This document shows positions 8,419 to 18,696 of a DNA stretch of 64,000 nucleotides, one piece after another. The position numbers were made by a program, and so were the translations under genes. The stretch's first letter is position 1. Each line of letters starts with the position of its first letter. The DNA is from Mycobacterium sp. GA-0227b. Lineage in GTDB: Bacteria; Actinomycetota; Actinomycetes; Mycobacteriales; Mycobacteriaceae. The stretch spans positions 186,001 to 250,000 of the forward strand of contig NZ_LQIK01000023.1 in the NCBI RefSeq assembly GCF_001499855.1. Direction: 5' to 3'. Under the pieces are notes generated by a model. The model saw only the letters and a program-made list of their open reading frames with translations. It did no database searches and had not been told where the DNA came from.

Positions 8419-9534
8419 ATGCGCGTCGGCATCCCAACCGAGATCAAGAACAACGAGTTCCGGGTCGCCATCACCCCGGCGGGTGTCGCGGAGTTGGTGC
8501 ATCACGGACACGAGGTGATCGTCCAATCCGGCGCGGGCGAGGGTTCGGCGATCGCGGACGCCGACTTCAAGCGCGCGGGCGCTCAGGTGATCACCAGCGC
8601 CGACCAGGTGTGGGCCGAGGCCGAACTGTTGCTCAAGGTCAAGGAACCGATCGACGCCGAGTACCACCGGATGCGCCACGGCCAGACCCTGTTCACGTAT
8701 CTGCATCTGGCGGCGGCTCGCCCGTGCACCGATGCGCTGATGGCGTCCGGCGCGACGTCGATCGCGTACGAAACCGTCCAAACCGCCGACGGTGCACTTC
8801 CGCTGCTGGCCCCGATGAGCGAGGTGGCCGGGCGGTTGTCGGCACAGGTCGGCGCGTATCACCTGATGTCCAGCCACGGCGGCCGGGGCGTGTTGATGGG
8901 AGGCGTGCCGGGTGTCGCGCCCGCCGACGTCGTCGTGATCGGCTGCGGCACCGCCGGCTACCACGCCGCGCGGGTGGCTGCCGGCATGGGTGCGCACGTC
9001 ACCGTGTTCGACGTCGACATCAACAAACTGCGCGAAATGGACGCCGAGTTCGGCGGCCGCATCGAGACCCGCTACTCGTCGATCCTCGAACTCGAGGACG
9101 CCGTCAAACGCGCCGACCTGGTGATCGGTGCGGTGCTGGTGCCGGGTGCCAAGACGCCCAAACTGGTGACGAATTCGACCGTCGCCCACATGAAGCCGGG
9201 CGCGGTGCTGGTCGACATCGCGATCGACCAGGGCGGTTGCTTCGAGGACTCCCGACCGACCACCCACGACGATCCGACGTTCGCCGTGCACGACACCGTT
9301 TTCTATTGCGTCGCCAACATGCCCGGCGCCGTGCCCCGCACCTCCACCTACGCCCTGACGAACGCCACCATGCCCTACGTGCTGAGGTTGGCCGACCAGG
9401 GCTGGCGGGCGGCGTGCCGGGCGGATGCCGCGCTGGCCAAGGGCCTGTCCACGCATGCCGGGGCGCTGCTGTCCGAACGCGTCGCGGCCGATCTCGGCCT
9501 GCCGTACACCGATCCGGCGTCAGTGCTGGTCTAG
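8419..9534 (+). CDS. ald: L-alanine dehydrogenase
   Basis: Ald interconverts L-alanine and pyruvate plus ammonia with NAD and also reduces glyoxylate; it is induced by alanine and hypoxia. The 371-residue protein starts MRVGIPTEIKNNEFRVAI, as in M. tuberculosis Rv2780. A good Shine-Dalgarno (GAGGAG) precedes the ATG. The pyruvate-binding Arg15 and Lys75 regions are visible (NEFRVAI, LLKVKEP). VVVIGCGTAGYHAA is the NAD loop and SHGGRGVLMGG is conserved. The longer frame from 8353 lacks homology. Controlled by the divergent aldR. Confidence 0.96.
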   Translation: MRVGIPTEIKNNEFRVAITPAGVAELVHHGHEVIVQSGAGEGSAIADADFKRAGAQVITSADQVWAEAELLLKVKEPIDAEYHRMRHGQTLFTYLHLAAARPCTDALMASGATSIAYETVQTADGALPLLAPMSEVAGRLSAQVGAYHLMSSHGGRGVLMGGVPGVAPADVVVIGCGTAGYHAARVAAGMGAHVTVFDVDINKLREMDAEFGGRIETRYSSILELEDAVKRADLVIGAVLVPGAKTPKLVTNSTVAHMKPGAVLVDIAIDQGGCFEDSRPTTHDDPTFAVHDTVFYCVANMPGAVPRTSTYALTNATMPYVLRLADQGWRAACRADAALAKGLSTHAGALLSERVAADLGLPYTDPASVLV

Positions 9535-9555
9535 ACCGTGCGCGCGCGGTTGTGC

Positions 9556-9580
9556 GCCCGGTGCCCGTCCCGTACCGGGC
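9556..9580 (+). terminator. Hairpin after ald
   Basis: A perfect 7-bp stem, GCCCGGT at 9556-9562 and ACCGGGC at 9574-9580, with an 11-base loop lies 22 bases after the ald stop. No U-run follows. It sits between convergent ald and the beta-lactamase gene. The remaining 150 bases to 9729 hold only G/C-rich runs and no recognisable gene. Confidence 0.4.
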
Positions 9581-9729
9581 CGAAATGATAGGGATTCGCC
9601 CGATTCCTCCGCCGCCGTTGGTGCCATACCGTTGACGTCAGCGGCTGGCGCCGGGGGGCGCATGGGGGGACAGCCGCTCCACCGGTCGCCCCCGGCCGCG
9701 GGGGGTCGGGGCGGCTCGGGGGCCACGGA

Positions 9730-10623
9730 TCAGGCGAGCAGCGCCGCAACGAGCAGGGCGGCCAGCTCGCCGATCAGTGGCCGCATGTTCGGTGCATTCG
9801 GGTCGTTCCCAGCGGATCGCGTCATCACCGCCAGCAGTAGCCGTCGACCGTCGGGACCAAACGCGACGCCCACGTCGTTGGTGCTGCCGTAGTCGCCGCT
9901 GCCGGTCTTGTCGGCCGTCGTCCATCCCGGCGCGAGCGCCGGTCGCACGCTTGACGTCTGATTGGCCCGCATCCAGTCCTCGAGCAGCCGGCGTTGCGGC
10001 TCCGCGAGCACGGCGCCGGTGAGCATCGACCGGTAGCCGCCGCCGATGGCCTCCGGTGTGGTGGTGTCGCGAGGGTCGCCGGGAACTGCCGCGTTGAGCT
10101 CGACCTCCCAGCGGTCCAGCCGTGACCGTTGGTCGCCGATGCTGCGGGCGAAGTCGGTGATTGCGGGCGGCCCACCGATCGCCCGGAGCAGCAGGTTGCC
10201 TGCGGCGTTGTCGCTTCTCTGCAGGGCCGCTTCACACAGTTCGGCAAGTGTCATCGTCTGCCCGACCCGAGTCTGGGTGACCGGCGAGTTGGGCACGATG
10301 TCGCTCTGCTCGACGGCCACGCGATCCGACAGCGCGAGCTCGCCGCGCTCGGCTTTCTGCAGGATCCGCGCGGCGGCGTAGCCCTTGAACGTCGAGCACA
10401 TCGCGAACGGCTCCTGCGCGCGGTGCGCGATGGCCCGTCCGGTGTCCAGGTTGACGGCGAAAACCCCGATGAGCGCATTGTGCTGACGCTCGAATTCGCC
10501 GATCCGGGCGTCGATCGGCGGCACGGCGCGGGGATCGGCCACCGCTTGCTTTTCGGTGCAGGCGGCGACGGCTGCCAGCGTCAGGCCGCCGATCAGGACA
10601 TGCCGCCTCGACAGTCGAATCAT
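9730..10623 (-). CDS. bla: Class A beta-lactamase, Tat-type lipoprotein
   Basis: The 297-residue class A serine beta-lactamase hydrolyses beta-lactams in the cell envelope. Catalytic motifs are complete: CSTFKG (Ser70-x-x-Lys73), RSDNAAGN (SDN130), RWEVELN (Glu166 omega loop) and [10 protein letters not shown] (KTG234). The N-terminus, SRRHVLIGG then AAVAAC, combines a twin-arginine motif with a lipobox. This suggests folded export and lipid anchoring, as for BlaC and BlaS. It lies between ald and pepR, the position I recall for blaS in M. smegmatis. Expected to give intrinsic penicillin/ampicillin resistance. Confidence 0.94.
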   Translation of the reverse strand: MIRLSRRHVLIGGLTLAAVAACTEKQAVADPRAVPPIDARIGEFERQHNALIGVFAVNLDTGRAIAHRAQEPFAMCSTFKGYAAARILQKAERGELALSDRVAVEQSDIVPNSPVTQTRVGQTMTLAELCEAALQRSDNAAGNLLLRAIGGPPAITDFARSIGDQRSRLDRWEVELNAAVPGDPRDTTTPEAIGGGYRSMLTGAVLAEPQRRLLEDWMRANQTSSVRPALAPGWTTADKTGSGDYGSTNDVGVAFGPDGRRLLLAVMTRSAGNDPNAPNMRPLIGELAALLVAALLA

Positions 10624-10641
10624 CGGCCCAACGGTAGTCGA

Positions 10642-11982
10642 TCAGCTCGCGATCGACCGAAGCGGCTGTGGCAGCGACCTTTTCGACCTTTGCGGCCCCA
10701 GCACCGCGCCACCGTAGGGCCGGCTCAACAATTTCCGGGCGACCGCGTTGACCTCGTCGAGCGTCACCGCATCGATGTTCGCCAGCGTCTGTTCGATGGT
10801 GCGGTGCTCACCGAAATGCAGTTCGCTGCGGCCGATGCGGTTCATCCGCGAGCCGGAATCCTCGAGGCCGAGCACCAGACCGCCCCTCAGCGATCCCTTC
10901 GCGATCCGGCATTCCGCCTCGCTGATGCCGTCGCGGGCCACCGCCTGCAGGACATCGGTGGTCACCCGGACCACTTCGTTGAATCGTTCCGGCAGACAAC
11001 CCGCGTAGACCGACAGCGCCCCGCTGTCGGAGAACGTGTCCACCGTCGAGTACACCGAGTACGCCAGCCCGCGGGTCTCGCGGATCTCCTGGAACAGCCG
11101 CGAGCTCAGCCCACCACCCAACGCGGTGTTGAGCACCGACAGCGCCCACCGGTGTTCCCAGTGCCGCCCCGGCGTGCGCACACCCAGCGTCAGGTGGGTC
11201 TGCTCGGCGTCACGGCTGACCAGCTGCAGGCTGGGCCGCCCACCGACCCGGCCGCTGCCCTTGCGGGGCGGCACCGGCGTGCGCCCACGGACCAGCCGAG
11301 CGCCGAAGTACTCGCGCGTGAGCGCCACCACCTCGTCATGGTCGACGTTGCCCGCGACCGCCAGCACCATCCGCTCGGGGGTGTAGCGCCGGAGGTGGAA
11401 CGAATGCAGTTGCGCGCGGGACATCTCCGAAATCGACTTCACGCTGCCGATCACCGGACGGCCCACCGGATGAGAGCCGAACATCGCCGACAGGAACACG
11501 TCGCCGAGGGTGTCCTCGGGATCGTCGTCGCGCATCGCGATCTCCTCGAGCACCACGTCGCGTTCGACCTCGACATCCTCGACGGCGCACTGGCCGCGCA
11601 ATACCACGTCGGCGACCAGGTCGACGGCCAGCTCCAGGTCGGAGTCGAGCACATGCGCGTAGTAGCAGGTGTGCTCCTTGGCGGTGAACGCGTTCAATTC
11701 ACCGCCGACCGCGTCGACGGCCTGGGCGATGTCCACCGCGGACCGCGTCGGCGTCGACTTGAACAGCAGGTGCTCCAGGAAGTGGGCCGCGCCCGCGACG
11801 CTGTGGCCCTCGTCGCGCGAACCGACGTTGACCCACAGCCCGACCGATGCCGAGTGCACCGACGGGATGTATTCGGTGACCACGCGCAGGCCACCGGGCA
11901 ACACGGTGCGGCGCACCGCCAACGATGACCCGTCGCCGCGTGCGCTGCGGCGCAACTCCCTAGCTGCTCGCCGTGGCGGCAT
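10642..11982 (-). CDS. pepR: M16-family zinc protease PepR
   Basis: The 446-residue M16 metallopeptidase corresponds to Rv2782c. The inverted zinc motif HFLEH lies in [18 protein letters not shown], with the third ligand in the downstream Glu-rich helix ([12 protein letters not shown]). The C-terminal domain has the conserved substrate-side segment [22 protein letters not shown]. It is related to mitochondrial processing peptidase beta and cleaves peptides or unfolded segments; its native substrate is unknown. The start overlaps the end of pnp by 23 bases, so it is read from the rpsO-pnp message or translated by re-initiation. Confidence 0.91.
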   Translation of the reverse strand: MPPRRAARELRRSARGDGSSLAVRRTVLPGGLRVVTEYIPSVHSASVGLWVNVGSRDEGHSVAGAAHFLEHLLFKSTPTRSAVDIAQAVDAVGGELNAFTAKEHTCYYAHVLDSDLELAVDLVADVVLRGQCAVEDVEVERDVVLEEIAMRDDDPEDTLGDVFLSAMFGSHPVGRPVIGSVKSISEMSRAQLHSFHLRRYTPERMVLAVAGNVDHDEVVALTREYFGARLVRGRTPVPPRKGSGRVGGRPSLQLVSRDAEQTHLTLGVRTPGRHWEHRWALSVLNTALGGGLSSRLFQEIRETRGLAYSVYSTVDTFSDSGALSVYAGCLPERFNEVVRVTTDVLQAVARDGISEAECRIAKGSLRGGLVLGLEDSGSRMNRIGRSELHFGEHRTIEQTLANIDAVTLDEVNAVARKLLSRPYGGAVLGPQRSKRSLPQPLRSIAS

Positions 11983-14218
11983 CTGCCGGTGCAGTGTCCG
12001 GTTTGGAAGCGTCTGCGGTGTCCTCTTCGGCGACCAGGATCAGCGAGATCTTGCCCCGGTTGTCGATGTCGGCGATCTCCACGCGCAGCTTGTCACCCAC
12101 CTTGACGACGTCCTCGACCTTGGCAATCCGCTTTCCGCGGCCCAGCTTCGAGATGTGCACCAGCCCGTCCCGGCCCGGCAGCAGCGACACGAACGCACCG
12201 AAATCGGTTGTCTTGACGACGGTTCCGAGGAACCGCTCGCCGACCTTGGGCAGCTGCGGGTTGGCGATCGCGTTGATGCGGTCGATCGCCGCCTGGGCCG
12301 AGGGTCCGTCGGTCGCGCCGACGAACACGGTGCCGTCGTCCTCGATGGAGATCTGCGCGCCGGTGTCCTCGGTGATCTGGTTGATGATCTTGCCCTTGGG
12401 CCCGATCACCTCGCCGATCTTGTCCACCGGCACCTTGATCGTCGTGATCCGCGGTGCGTACGGGCTCATCTCGTCGGGCCCGTCGATCGCCTCGGCCATC
12501 ACCTCGAGGATGGTCAGCCGGGCATCCTTGGCCTGGCTCAACGCGCCGGCCAGCACCTGCGACGGGATGCCGTCGAGCTTGGTGTCCAGCTGCAGCGCGG
12601 TGACGAACTCCTTGGTGCCCGCAACCTTGAAGTCCATGTCGCCGAACGCATCCTCGGCGCCGAGGATGTCGGTCAGCGCCACGAAGCGGCGCTCGCTCTT
12701 GCCGTCAACTTCGATGTCGTCGGACACGAGGCCCATCGCGATGCCCGCGACCGGTGCCTTCAGCGGCACACCGGCGTTGAGCAGTGCCAGCGTCGACGCA
12801 CACACCGAGCCCATCGAGGTAGAACCGTTGGAGCTCAACGCCTCCGACACCTGACGGATCGCGTAGGGGAACTCCTCGACGCTCGGCAGCACCGGCATGA
12901 TCGCCCGCTCCGCCAGCGCACCGTGGCCGATCTCGCGGCGCTTGGGTGAACCGACGCGGCCGGTTTCGCCGGTCGAATACGGCGGGAAGTTGTAGTGGTG
13001 CATGTAGCGCTTGCTGGTCTCGGGCCCCAGCGAGTCGATCTGCTGTGCCAGCTTCATCATGTCCAGCGTCGTGACGCCGAGAATCTGCGTCTCGCCACGC
13101 TCGAACAGCGCGCTGCCGTGCGCCCGGGGCACCACCGCCACTTCGGCGCTCAGCGCGCGGATGTCAGTGATACCGCGGCCGTCGATGCGGAAGTGGTCGG
13201 TCAGGATACGTTGGCGCACAAGCTTTTTGGTCAGCGACCGGAACGCGGCGCCGATCTCTTTCTCGCGGCCCGCGTACTGCTCGGCCAGCCGCTCGAGCAC
13301 CTCGCCCTTGATCTCGTCGGTGCGGTCGTTGCGCTCCTGCTTGCCCGCGATGGTCAGCGCCTCCGACAGCGCTTCGGTGGCCACCGAGGCGACCGCGTAG
13401 TAGACGTCGTCGCCGTATTCGGGGAAGACCGGATACTCGCCGACCGGCCTCGCGGCGCGATCGGCCAGCTCCTGCTGCGCCTCGCACAGCACCTTGATGA
13501 ACGGCTTGGCGGCCTCCAGGCCCTCGGCCACCACTGATTCTGTAGGAGCCGCCGACCCACCTTTGATGAGCTCGACGACGTTGTCGGTGGCCTCGGCCTC
13601 GACCATCATGATCGCGACGTCCCCATCTTCGAGGACACGGCCGGCGACAACCATGTCGAACACCGCCCGCTCGAGCTGCTCGACGGTCGGGAACGCGACC
13701 CACGTCCCGTCGATCAGCGCGACGCGCACGCCACCGACCGGGCCGGAGAACGGCAGGCCGGCGAGCTGGGTGGACGCCGAGGCCGCATTGATCGCGAGCA
13801 CGTCGTACAGATCCTTGGGATCGAGCGACAGCACGGTCACCACGACCTGGATCTCGTTGCGCAGGCCGTCGACGAACGACGGGCGCAGCGGCCGGTCGAT
13901 CAGCCGGCAGGTCAGGATCGCGTCAGTCGACGGGCGACCTTCGCGACGGAAGAACGAGCCGGGGATGCGGCCGGCGGCGTACATCCGCTCCTCGACGTCG
14001 ACCGTCAGCGGGAAGAAGTCGAAGTGGTCCTTGGGATTCTTGCTGGCCGACGTGGCCGACAGCAGCATGGTCTCGTCGTCGAGATAGGCGACGGCCGAGC
14101 CGGCGGCCTGCTGGGCGAGCCGGCCGGTTTCGAAACGGATGGTGCGGGAGCCGAAGCTTCCGTTGTCGATCACGGCGGTCGCCTCGTACACGCCGTCTTC
14201 GATTTCAACTACAGACAT
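11960..14218 (-). CDS. pnp: Polynucleotide phosphorylase
   Basis: PNPase (GpsI, Rv2783c) degrades RNA 3'-5' phosphorolytically. The 752 residues show two RNase PH domains separated by a helical domain. [15 protein letters not shown] and DRPLRPSF mark the first; [18 protein letters not shown] and [15 protein letters not shown] mark the catalytic second. KH ([15 protein letters not shown]) and S1 ([24 protein letters not shown]) domains follow, and then a short Ala/Thr-rich tail. It lies downstream of rpsO, as in most bacteria, with a hairpin between them. Confidence 0.96.
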   Translation of the reverse strand: MSVVEIEDGVYEATAVIDNGSFGSRTIRFETGRLAQQAAGSAVAYLDDETMLLSATSASKNPKDHFDFFPLTVDVEERMYAAGRIPGSFFRREGRPSTDAILTCRLIDRPLRPSFVDGLRNEIQVVVTVLSLDPKDLYDVLAINAASASTQLAGLPFSGPVGGVRVALIDGTWVAFPTVEQLERAVFDMVVAGRVLEDGDVAIMMVEAEATDNVVELIKGGSAAPTESVVAEGLEAAKPFIKVLCEAQQELADRAARPVGEYPVFPEYGDDVYYAVASVATEALSEALTIAGKQERNDRTDEIKGEVLERLAEQYAGREKEIGAAFRSLTKKLVRQRILTDHFRIDGRGITDIRALSAEVAVVPRAHGSALFERGETQILGVTTLDMMKLAQQIDSLGPETSKRYMHHYNFPPYSTGETGRVGSPKRREIGHGALAERAIMPVLPSVEEFPYAIRQVSEALSSNGSTSMGSVCASTLALLNAGVPLKAPVAGIAMGLVSDDIEVDGKSERRFVALTDILGAEDAFGDMDFKVAGTKEFVTALQLDTKLDGIPSQVLAGALSQAKDARLTILEVMAEAIDGPDEMSPYAPRITTIKVPVDKIGEVIGPKGKIINQITEDTGAQISIEDDGTVFVGATDGPSAQAAIDRINAIANPQLPKVGERFLGTVVKTTDFGAFVSLLPGRDGLVHISKLGRGKRIAKVEDVVKVGDKLRVEIADIDNRGKISLILVAEEDTADASKPDTAPADAATASS

Positions 14219-14326
14219 GGGTGTCCGGATGGCCTCTCTGGGTTCAGTGCTTGCACTGTTCAGCTGTTTCGCGTCGTCACAGCTTTCGAACCACCGGCCT
14301 CGATGCGGCTACGGCCATCGATCGAA

Positions 14327-14351
14327 GCTGCCGGCAATTGTTTCCGGCAGC
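14327..14351 (-). promoter_or_regulatory. Hairpin in the rpsO-pnp intergenic region
   Basis: A perfect 8-bp inverted repeat (GCTGCCGG at 14327-14334, CCGGCAGC at 14344-14351) with a 9-base loop lies about midway in the 287 bases between rpsO and pnp. In Escherichia coli this interval carries an RNase III-processed stem that controls pnp autoregulation. No U-tract is visible here, so processing or attenuation is as likely as termination. The rest of the interval (14219-14505) has no gene. Confidence 0.45.
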
Positions 14352-14505
14352 CACTACCGAAGACCGCGCGATCAAGCAGGTCCTGGTTATGACGCGCGGG
14401 AACGGTGCTCGCGGAACTGCGAAGACCGCACCCTGGTCGTTCGAGCCAATCGGCAGTCGAACGATGCCATCGTACTCTGCGCAGGTACGGGGCCGAAATC
14501 CTGCG

Positions 14506-14775
14506 TCAGCGGCGCAGGCCGAGCCGCTCGATCAGCGAGCGGTAGCGCTGCACGTCGACCTGGGCCACGTACTTGAGCAGCCGGCGCCGACGGCCGACGA
14601 GCAGCAGCAGACCGCGCCGCGAGTGGTGGTCGTGCTTGTGCACCTTGAGGTGCTCGGTCAGGTCGGTGATCCGCTTGGTCAGCAGGGCCACCTGAGCTTC
14701 CGGCGAGCCGGTGTCGGTGTCGTGCAGGCCGTACTCGTTCAGGATCGACTTTTTCTGCTCGGCAGTAAGCGCCAC
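14506..14775 (-). CDS. rpsO: 30S ribosomal protein S15
   Basis: S15 binds the central domain of 16S rRNA early in 30S assembly. The 89-residue sequence ([21 protein letters not shown]...) has the expected length. The rRNA-binding signatures are [31 protein letters not shown] and [12 protein letters not shown]. It lies upstream of pnp on the same strand and corresponds to Rv2785c. The lppU gene present between the two in M. tuberculosis is absent here. Confidence 0.97.
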   Translation of the reverse strand: MALTAEQKKSILNEYGLHDTDTGSPEAQVALLTKRITDLTEHLKVHKHDHHSRRGLLLLVGRRRRLLKYVAQVDVQRYRSLIERLGLRR

Positions 14776-14910
14776 GAAACAAACTCCATCTTCTCAGTTC
14801 GCGGGGAAGGGGCGTGCGGCCCCGAGGAAGGCGCAGCCGCCGCGAACTGCAGCACACGCCAGGTCGGCCAGAAGTCTAACAGCGGGTCGGGCGTGCAGTG
14901 AAACCGCAGC

Positions 14911-15891
14911 TCAGCGCAACAGAATCGTGCGGGCGTGCTCGGTGTCGGCGCCCATCTGCTCGACGAGGTCCTCGACGGTGGCGAACTTCTCCTGTCCTCG
15001 CAGCCGGGCCACGAAATCGACCGCAACATGCTGGCCGTACAGGTCGGCGGTGGTGTCGAGCACGAACGCTTCGACGGTGCGGGTGCGCCCGGAGAATGTG
15101 GGATTGGTGCCGACGGAGACGGCGGCCTGATACCGCTCGCCCGGGACGACGCTGCCGGTGATCGGCCCGTGGCCCAGCACGGTGAACCACGCCGCGTAGA
15201 CCCCGTCGGCGGGGATCGCCGAGTACATGGGCGGCGCCACGTTGGCGGTGGGAAAGCCGAGCACCTTGCCGCGCCCGTCGCCGCGCACCACCACGCCCTC
15301 GACGCGATGTGGGCGGCCCAGCGCCTCGGTGGCGGCGACGACGTCGCCCGCGTCGACGCAGGACCGGATATAGGTCGACGAGAACGTGACGGTCTCGTCG
15401 TGTGTGGGCTCTGCTACTTCAGAAACCAGAGCCATCCCCTCGACGGCGAAGCCGAACCGCTCACCGGCCTTGCGCAGCAGCGAGACGTTTCCCGCCGCCT
15501 TCTTGCCGAAGGTGAAGTTCTCCCCGACCACGACCTCCACCACGTGCAGGCGTTCGACCAGGAGTTCGTGGATGTAGCGCTCGGGAGTGAGCTTCATGAA
15601 GTCGGAGGTGAACGGCATGACCAGGAAGACGTCGATGCCGAGTTCCTCGACCAGTTCAGCGCGCCGGGTCAGCGTCGTCAGCTGGGCCGGATGACTGCCG
15701 GGAAACACGACCTCCATCGGATGGGGGTCGAACGTCATCAGCACCGTCGGCACTCCGCGTGAACGGCCGGCCTTGACCGCGTGGTTGATCAGCTCCTGAT
15801 GACCGCGGTGCACACCGTCGAACACCCCGATGGTGACGACGCATCGGCCCCAGTCGGTCGGGATCTCGTCTTGTCCCCGCCAGCGCTGCAC
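14911..15891 (-). CDS. ribF: Bifunctional riboflavin kinase / FAD synthetase
   Basis: RibF phosphorylates riboflavin to FMN and adenylates it to FAD. The 326-residue protein starts MQRWRGQDEIPTDWGR, as in Rv2786c. The N-terminal nucleotidyltransferase domain shows IGVFDGVHRGHQ (HxGH motif) and TFSSTYIR. The C-terminal flavokinase domain shows GFPTANVAPP (PTAN motif) and VSVGTNPTF. The gene stands alone between rpsO and the divergent MntR-like regulator. Confidence 0.96.
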   Translation of the reverse strand: MQRWRGQDEIPTDWGRCVVTIGVFDGVHRGHQELINHAVKAGRSRGVPTVLMTFDPHPMEVVFPGSHPAQLTTLTRRAELVEELGIDVFLVMPFTSDFMKLTPERYIHELLVERLHVVEVVVGENFTFGKKAAGNVSLLRKAGERFGFAVEGMALVSEVAEPTHDETVTFSSTYIRSCVDAGDVVAATEALGRPHRVEGVVVRGDGRGKVLGFPTANVAPPMYSAIPADGVYAAWFTVLGHGPITGSVVPGERYQAAVSVGTNPTFSGRTRTVEAFVLDTTADLYGQHVAVDFVARLRGQEKFATVEDLVEQMGADTEHARTILLR

Positions 15892-15954
15892 GAGGGCAAG
15901 CCTACGGCGAATCGGGGGCCGGGCGCTTCGCTGGATGCCCAGATGAGGTGACCA

Positions 15955-15971
15955 TTGCCTAAACTTTGCAA
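15955..15971. promoter_or_regulatory. Candidate DtxR/MntR-type half-palindrome at regulator start
   Basis: The bases TTGCCTAAACTTTGCAA end two bases before the GTG start of the regulator at 15974. They form an imperfect palindrome (TTGC...GCAA), and the left half TTGCCTAAA resembles DtxR/MntR-type operator half-sites. Position over a probably leaderless start would suit autoregulation. This is inference from a single site. Confidence 0.35.
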
Positions 15972-15973
15972 CT

Positions 15974-16669
15974 GTGAATCCTGCCGGCGATGCGCGTGAC
16001 CTGACGACCGTTGCCCAGGACTACCTGAAGGTCATCTGGACGGTGCAGGAGTGGTCGCAGGAGAAGATCAGCACGAAGCTGCTGGCCGAGCGGCTGGGCG
16101 TGTCCGCGAGCACGGCCTCGGAGTCGATTCGCAAGCTGGCCGACCAGGGGCTGGTCAACCACGAGAAGTACGGCGCGGTGACGTTGACCGAGGCCGGCCG
16201 GGCCGCCGCGCTGGCGATGGTGCGCCGCCACCGGCTGATGGAGACGTTCCTCGTCCGCGAGTTGGGCTACAGCTGGGACGAGGTGCACGACGAGGCCGAG
16301 GTGCTCGAGCATGCGGTGTCTGACCGGATGCTGGACCGCATCGACGCGAAGCTCGGCCACCCGATCCGTGACCCGCACGGCGACCCGATCCCCGCGGCCG
16401 ACGGTCAGGTGCCCACCCCGGACGCCCGCCAGTTGTCGGCCTGCCACGACGGCGACACCGGCACGGTCGCGCGCATCTCCGATGCCGATCCGGAGATGCT
16501 GCGGTACTTCGACAGCGTCGGCATCAGCCTGGACTCGCGGCTGCGGGTGCTGGCCCGGCGGGACTTCGCCGGCATGATCTCGGTGGCCATCGAATCGTCC
16601 GACGGCGACGATACGACCGTCGACCTGGGAAGCCCTGCCGCAGAAGCGATCTGGGTGGTCGCGAGCTAA
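15974..16669 (+). CDS. sirR: DtxR-family metal-dependent regulator (MntR/SirR type)
   Basis: The 231-residue protein corresponds to Rv2788. A winged helix fills residues 1-65 (ISTKLLAERLGVSASTASESIRKLADQGLV). The metal-binding dimerisation domain has RRHRLMETFLVRELGYSWDEVHDEAEVLEHAVS, in which the Glu/His ligands fit the Mn/Fe site of this family. A C-terminal SH3-like FeoA domain ends the protein. Such regulators repress Mn or Fe uptake genes when metal is plentiful. It starts with GTG two bases after a palindrome and convergently overlaps the next gene by 4 bases. Confidence 0.88.
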   Translation: MNPAGDARDLTTVAQDYLKVIWTVQEWSQEKISTKLLAERLGVSASTASESIRKLADQGLVNHEKYGAVTLTEAGRAAALAMVRRHRLMETFLVRELGYSWDEVHDEAEVLEHAVSDRMLDRIDAKLGHPIRDPHGDPIPAADGQVPTPDARQLSACHDGDTGTVARISDADPEMLRYFDSVGISLDSRLRVLARRDFAGMISVAIESSDGDDTTVDLGSPAAEAIWVVAS

Positions 16670-17085
16670 CGTCGCTCGAGCGCAGCCGGCTGTTCCTCGG
16701 ACCGTGTGAGCCCGGACGCCCGCACGAGCACCGCCAGCACGATCGCGACCAGCAGAAGTGCGGGCACATCACCGAACAGGTGTCCCATGTGATGCCCGCC
16801 GCCGCGCACAGACTGCACCGCCATGATGACCGCGTGAACGACGCTGGACCACACCGCGAACCAGATCAGGCTGAGATGAGCGCGAGGGTTTCGCGCCGCC
16901 AACAACAGGAATACGCCGAGCGTGGCGTACAGCCCGACGATCATCATGAAGTAGTCGGAATTGTGGGGCGGGCCCGCATGCCATGCCCACCCCGAGGGCC
17001 ACAGCACGGCCAGCGGGTACAGGCAGAGCGCGACCACGCCGAAAACACCGAGTGCGATTTGAAGAGCCTTGTATGGAGACGGCAT
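16666..17085 (-). CDS. Small four-helix membrane protein (DUF6632-like)
   Basis: The protein is about 139 residues from ATG 17085, chosen because GGGAG lies 6 bases upstream; an in-frame ATG at 17097 is the alternative. Four hydrophobic segments are visible: LQIALGVFGVVALCLYPLAVL, MMIVGLYATLGVFLLLAA, LIWFAVWSSVVHAVIMAV and VPALLLVAIVLAVLV. A conserved-looking WSSVVHAVIM helix and a His-rich loop (GGGHHMGHL) resemble DUF6632 proteins, though I assign this only tentatively. Function unknown; it is convergent with the MntR-like gene. Confidence 0.65.
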   Translation of the reverse strand: MPSPYKALQIALGVFGVVALCLYPLAVLWPSGWAWHAGPPHNSDYFMMIVGLYATLGVFLLLAARNPRAHLSLIWFAVWSSVVHAVIMAVQSVRGGGHHMGHLFGDVPALLLVAIVLAVLVRASGLTRSEEQPAALERR

Positions 17086-17137
17086 TTCGGCTCCCATCTG
17101 GAGAACGGGATGTCAGTATGCGCCCGAATGCGATGGC

Positions 17138-18019
17138 CTACAAGGTCGCCGGGCGCAGCACCACGACCGACTTCGTGCGCTCCGAGTGGTCTTTCAGCAG
17201 TGCGATGACTTGCCCGTCCGGGGCGGTCGCCGCGTAAGTGCCTTCGATACCAGCCGCTTTCAGCGGCCGCCCGTGGCGGGTGTCCTCCGCCTCACCCGCG
17301 GACAGGTCCCGCCGCGGAAACGCCAGAAGGCATGCGGCGTCGATGCTGTGCGACAGTCGCGGCGCATCGGCGAGGTCGTCGAGTGTGCGGGCCTCACTCA
17401 ACCCGAAGCGGCCGACCCCGGTGCGCCGCAACGCGATGAGGTGACCGCCGACGCCCAACGCGGTGCCCACGTCGCGGGCCAACGCGCGGATGTAGGTGCC
17501 GCTGGAGCAGTCGACTTCGACATCCACATCGACGAGTCCGGGGCGCCGGCGGATATCGAGCACATCGAACCGGTCGATCCGGACGCGGCGCGGCGCCAGC
17601 TCGACGGCACTTCCCTCCCGTGCGAGCTTGTAGGCCCGCTGCCCGTCGACCTTGATAGCGCTGACCGCGGACGGAACCTGCTCGATCTCCCCTCGCAGTT
17701 CGGCCACCGCCCGGTGGATCTGCACATCGGTGACGTCGTCGGCCGAAACCTCCTGCAGGACTTCACCTTCGGCGTCATCAGTGGAGGTGGCCTGCCCCAG
17801 TCGGATCGTCGCGGCATACGCCTTGTCGGTCGCGGTCAGTAAGCCGAGGATCTTGGTGGCACGTCCGATGCCGACGACCAGCACCCCGGTCGCCATCGGG
17901 TCCAGTGTGCCGGCGTGGCCGACCTTACGAGTGCCGAACAATCGGCGGCAGCGGCCGACCACGTCGTGGCTCGTCATGCCCGCGGGTTTGTCGACGATGA
18001 CGAGCCCGGCCTCGGTCAT
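17138..18019 (-). CDS. truB: tRNA pseudouridine(55) synthase
   Basis: TruB converts U55 in the T-loop of tRNAs to pseudouridine. The 293-residue protein starts [21 protein letters not shown]. The catalytic Asp lies in [44 protein letters not shown] and LRRTGVGRF are the other TruB blocks, and a PUA-like tail follows. The start codon overlaps the pptT stop (ATGA at 18016-18019), so it is translated in tandem with pptT and pptH. It corresponds to Rv2793c. Confidence 0.95.
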   Translation of the reverse strand: MTEAGLVIVDKPAGMTSHDVVGRCRRLFGTRKVGHAGTLDPMATGVLVVGIGRATKILGLLTATDKAYAATIRLGQATSTDDAEGEVLQEVSADDVTDVQIHRAVAELRGEIEQVPSAVSAIKVDGQRAYKLAREGSAVELAPRRVRIDRFDVLDIRRRPGLVDVDVEVDCSSGTYIRALARDVGTALGVGGHLIALRRTGVGRFGLSEARTLDDLADAPRLSHSIDAACLLAFPRRDLSAGEAEDTRHGRPLKAAGIEGTYAATAPDGQVIALLKDHSERTKSVVVLRPATL

Positions 18020-18696
18020 AACACGATTGCGGTGAGCGCGATGCCGTCGCGCACCGACCACCGCCCAGGCAGCGTCTCCAGCGGCGGCCCGTGCTCCGCG
18101 GCGGGATCGATCAGAACGCGTGAGACGAATGTGCCCGAGGTACCGCTGTCGTCGACGTCGAAGACGATGTGGGCATCCTCGAAGCCCAACCAACGCCGGG
18201 TCACCGGAAACCATGCCTTATAGGTTGCTTCCTTGGCGCAGAACAAGATTCGGTCCCAGTGCAGTCCGGCGGGCAGCTGCTTGAGTTCAACTCGCTCGGT
18301 GGGCAGGCTGATCGCGTCGAGCACCCCGTCGGGCAGCACTCCGTGCGGTTCGGCGTCGATCCCCACCGAACGCACGTCGCTCCGGCGGCCGACCACCGCA
18401 CCGCGGTAACCGTCGCAGTGGGTCAGGGAACCGACCACGCCGTCAGGCCAACGCGGTTCGCCCTTCTCCCCCTTCAGGATCGGCACCGGTGCGATACCGA
18501 GGTCGCCGAGCGCCTGCCGGGCGCAGTACCGCACCGTGACGAATTCGTTGCGGCGCTTGGCCACCGACCTGGCGACGAGCGGCTCCTCTTCAGGCAACGG
18601 CGCCAGGTCCGGCGGATCACGGTAGAGCTCCGCCGCGGCCAGCCCATGCGTCGCCGCGGGCAACACACCGGACAACAGTGACGCCGCGATCGTCAT
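18016..18696 (-). CDS. pptT: 4'-phosphopantetheinyl transferase PptT
   Basis: PptT transfers phosphopantetheine from CoA to carrier proteins of polyketide, mycolate and siderophore synthases. It is essential in mycobacteria and a drug target. The 226-residue Sfp-type enzyme shows [30 protein letters not shown] (metal Asp/Glu) and [13 protein letters not shown] (Lys/Glu helix). The start overlaps the pptH stop by 4 bases, and the stop overlaps truB. Longer upstream frames run antiparallel to pptH codons and were rejected. It corresponds to Rv2794c. Confidence 0.95.
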   Translation of the reverse strand: MTIAASLLSGVLPAATHGLAAAELYRDPPDLAPLPEEEPLVARSVAKRRNEFVTVRYCARQALGDLGIAPVPILKGEKGEPRWPDGVVGSLTHCDGYRGAVVGRRSDVRSVGIDAEPHGVLPDGVLDAISLPTERVELKQLPAGLHWDRILFCAKEATYKAWFPVTRRWLGFEDAHIVFDVDDSGTSGTFVSRVLIDPAAEHGPPLETLPGRWSVRDGIALTAIVL

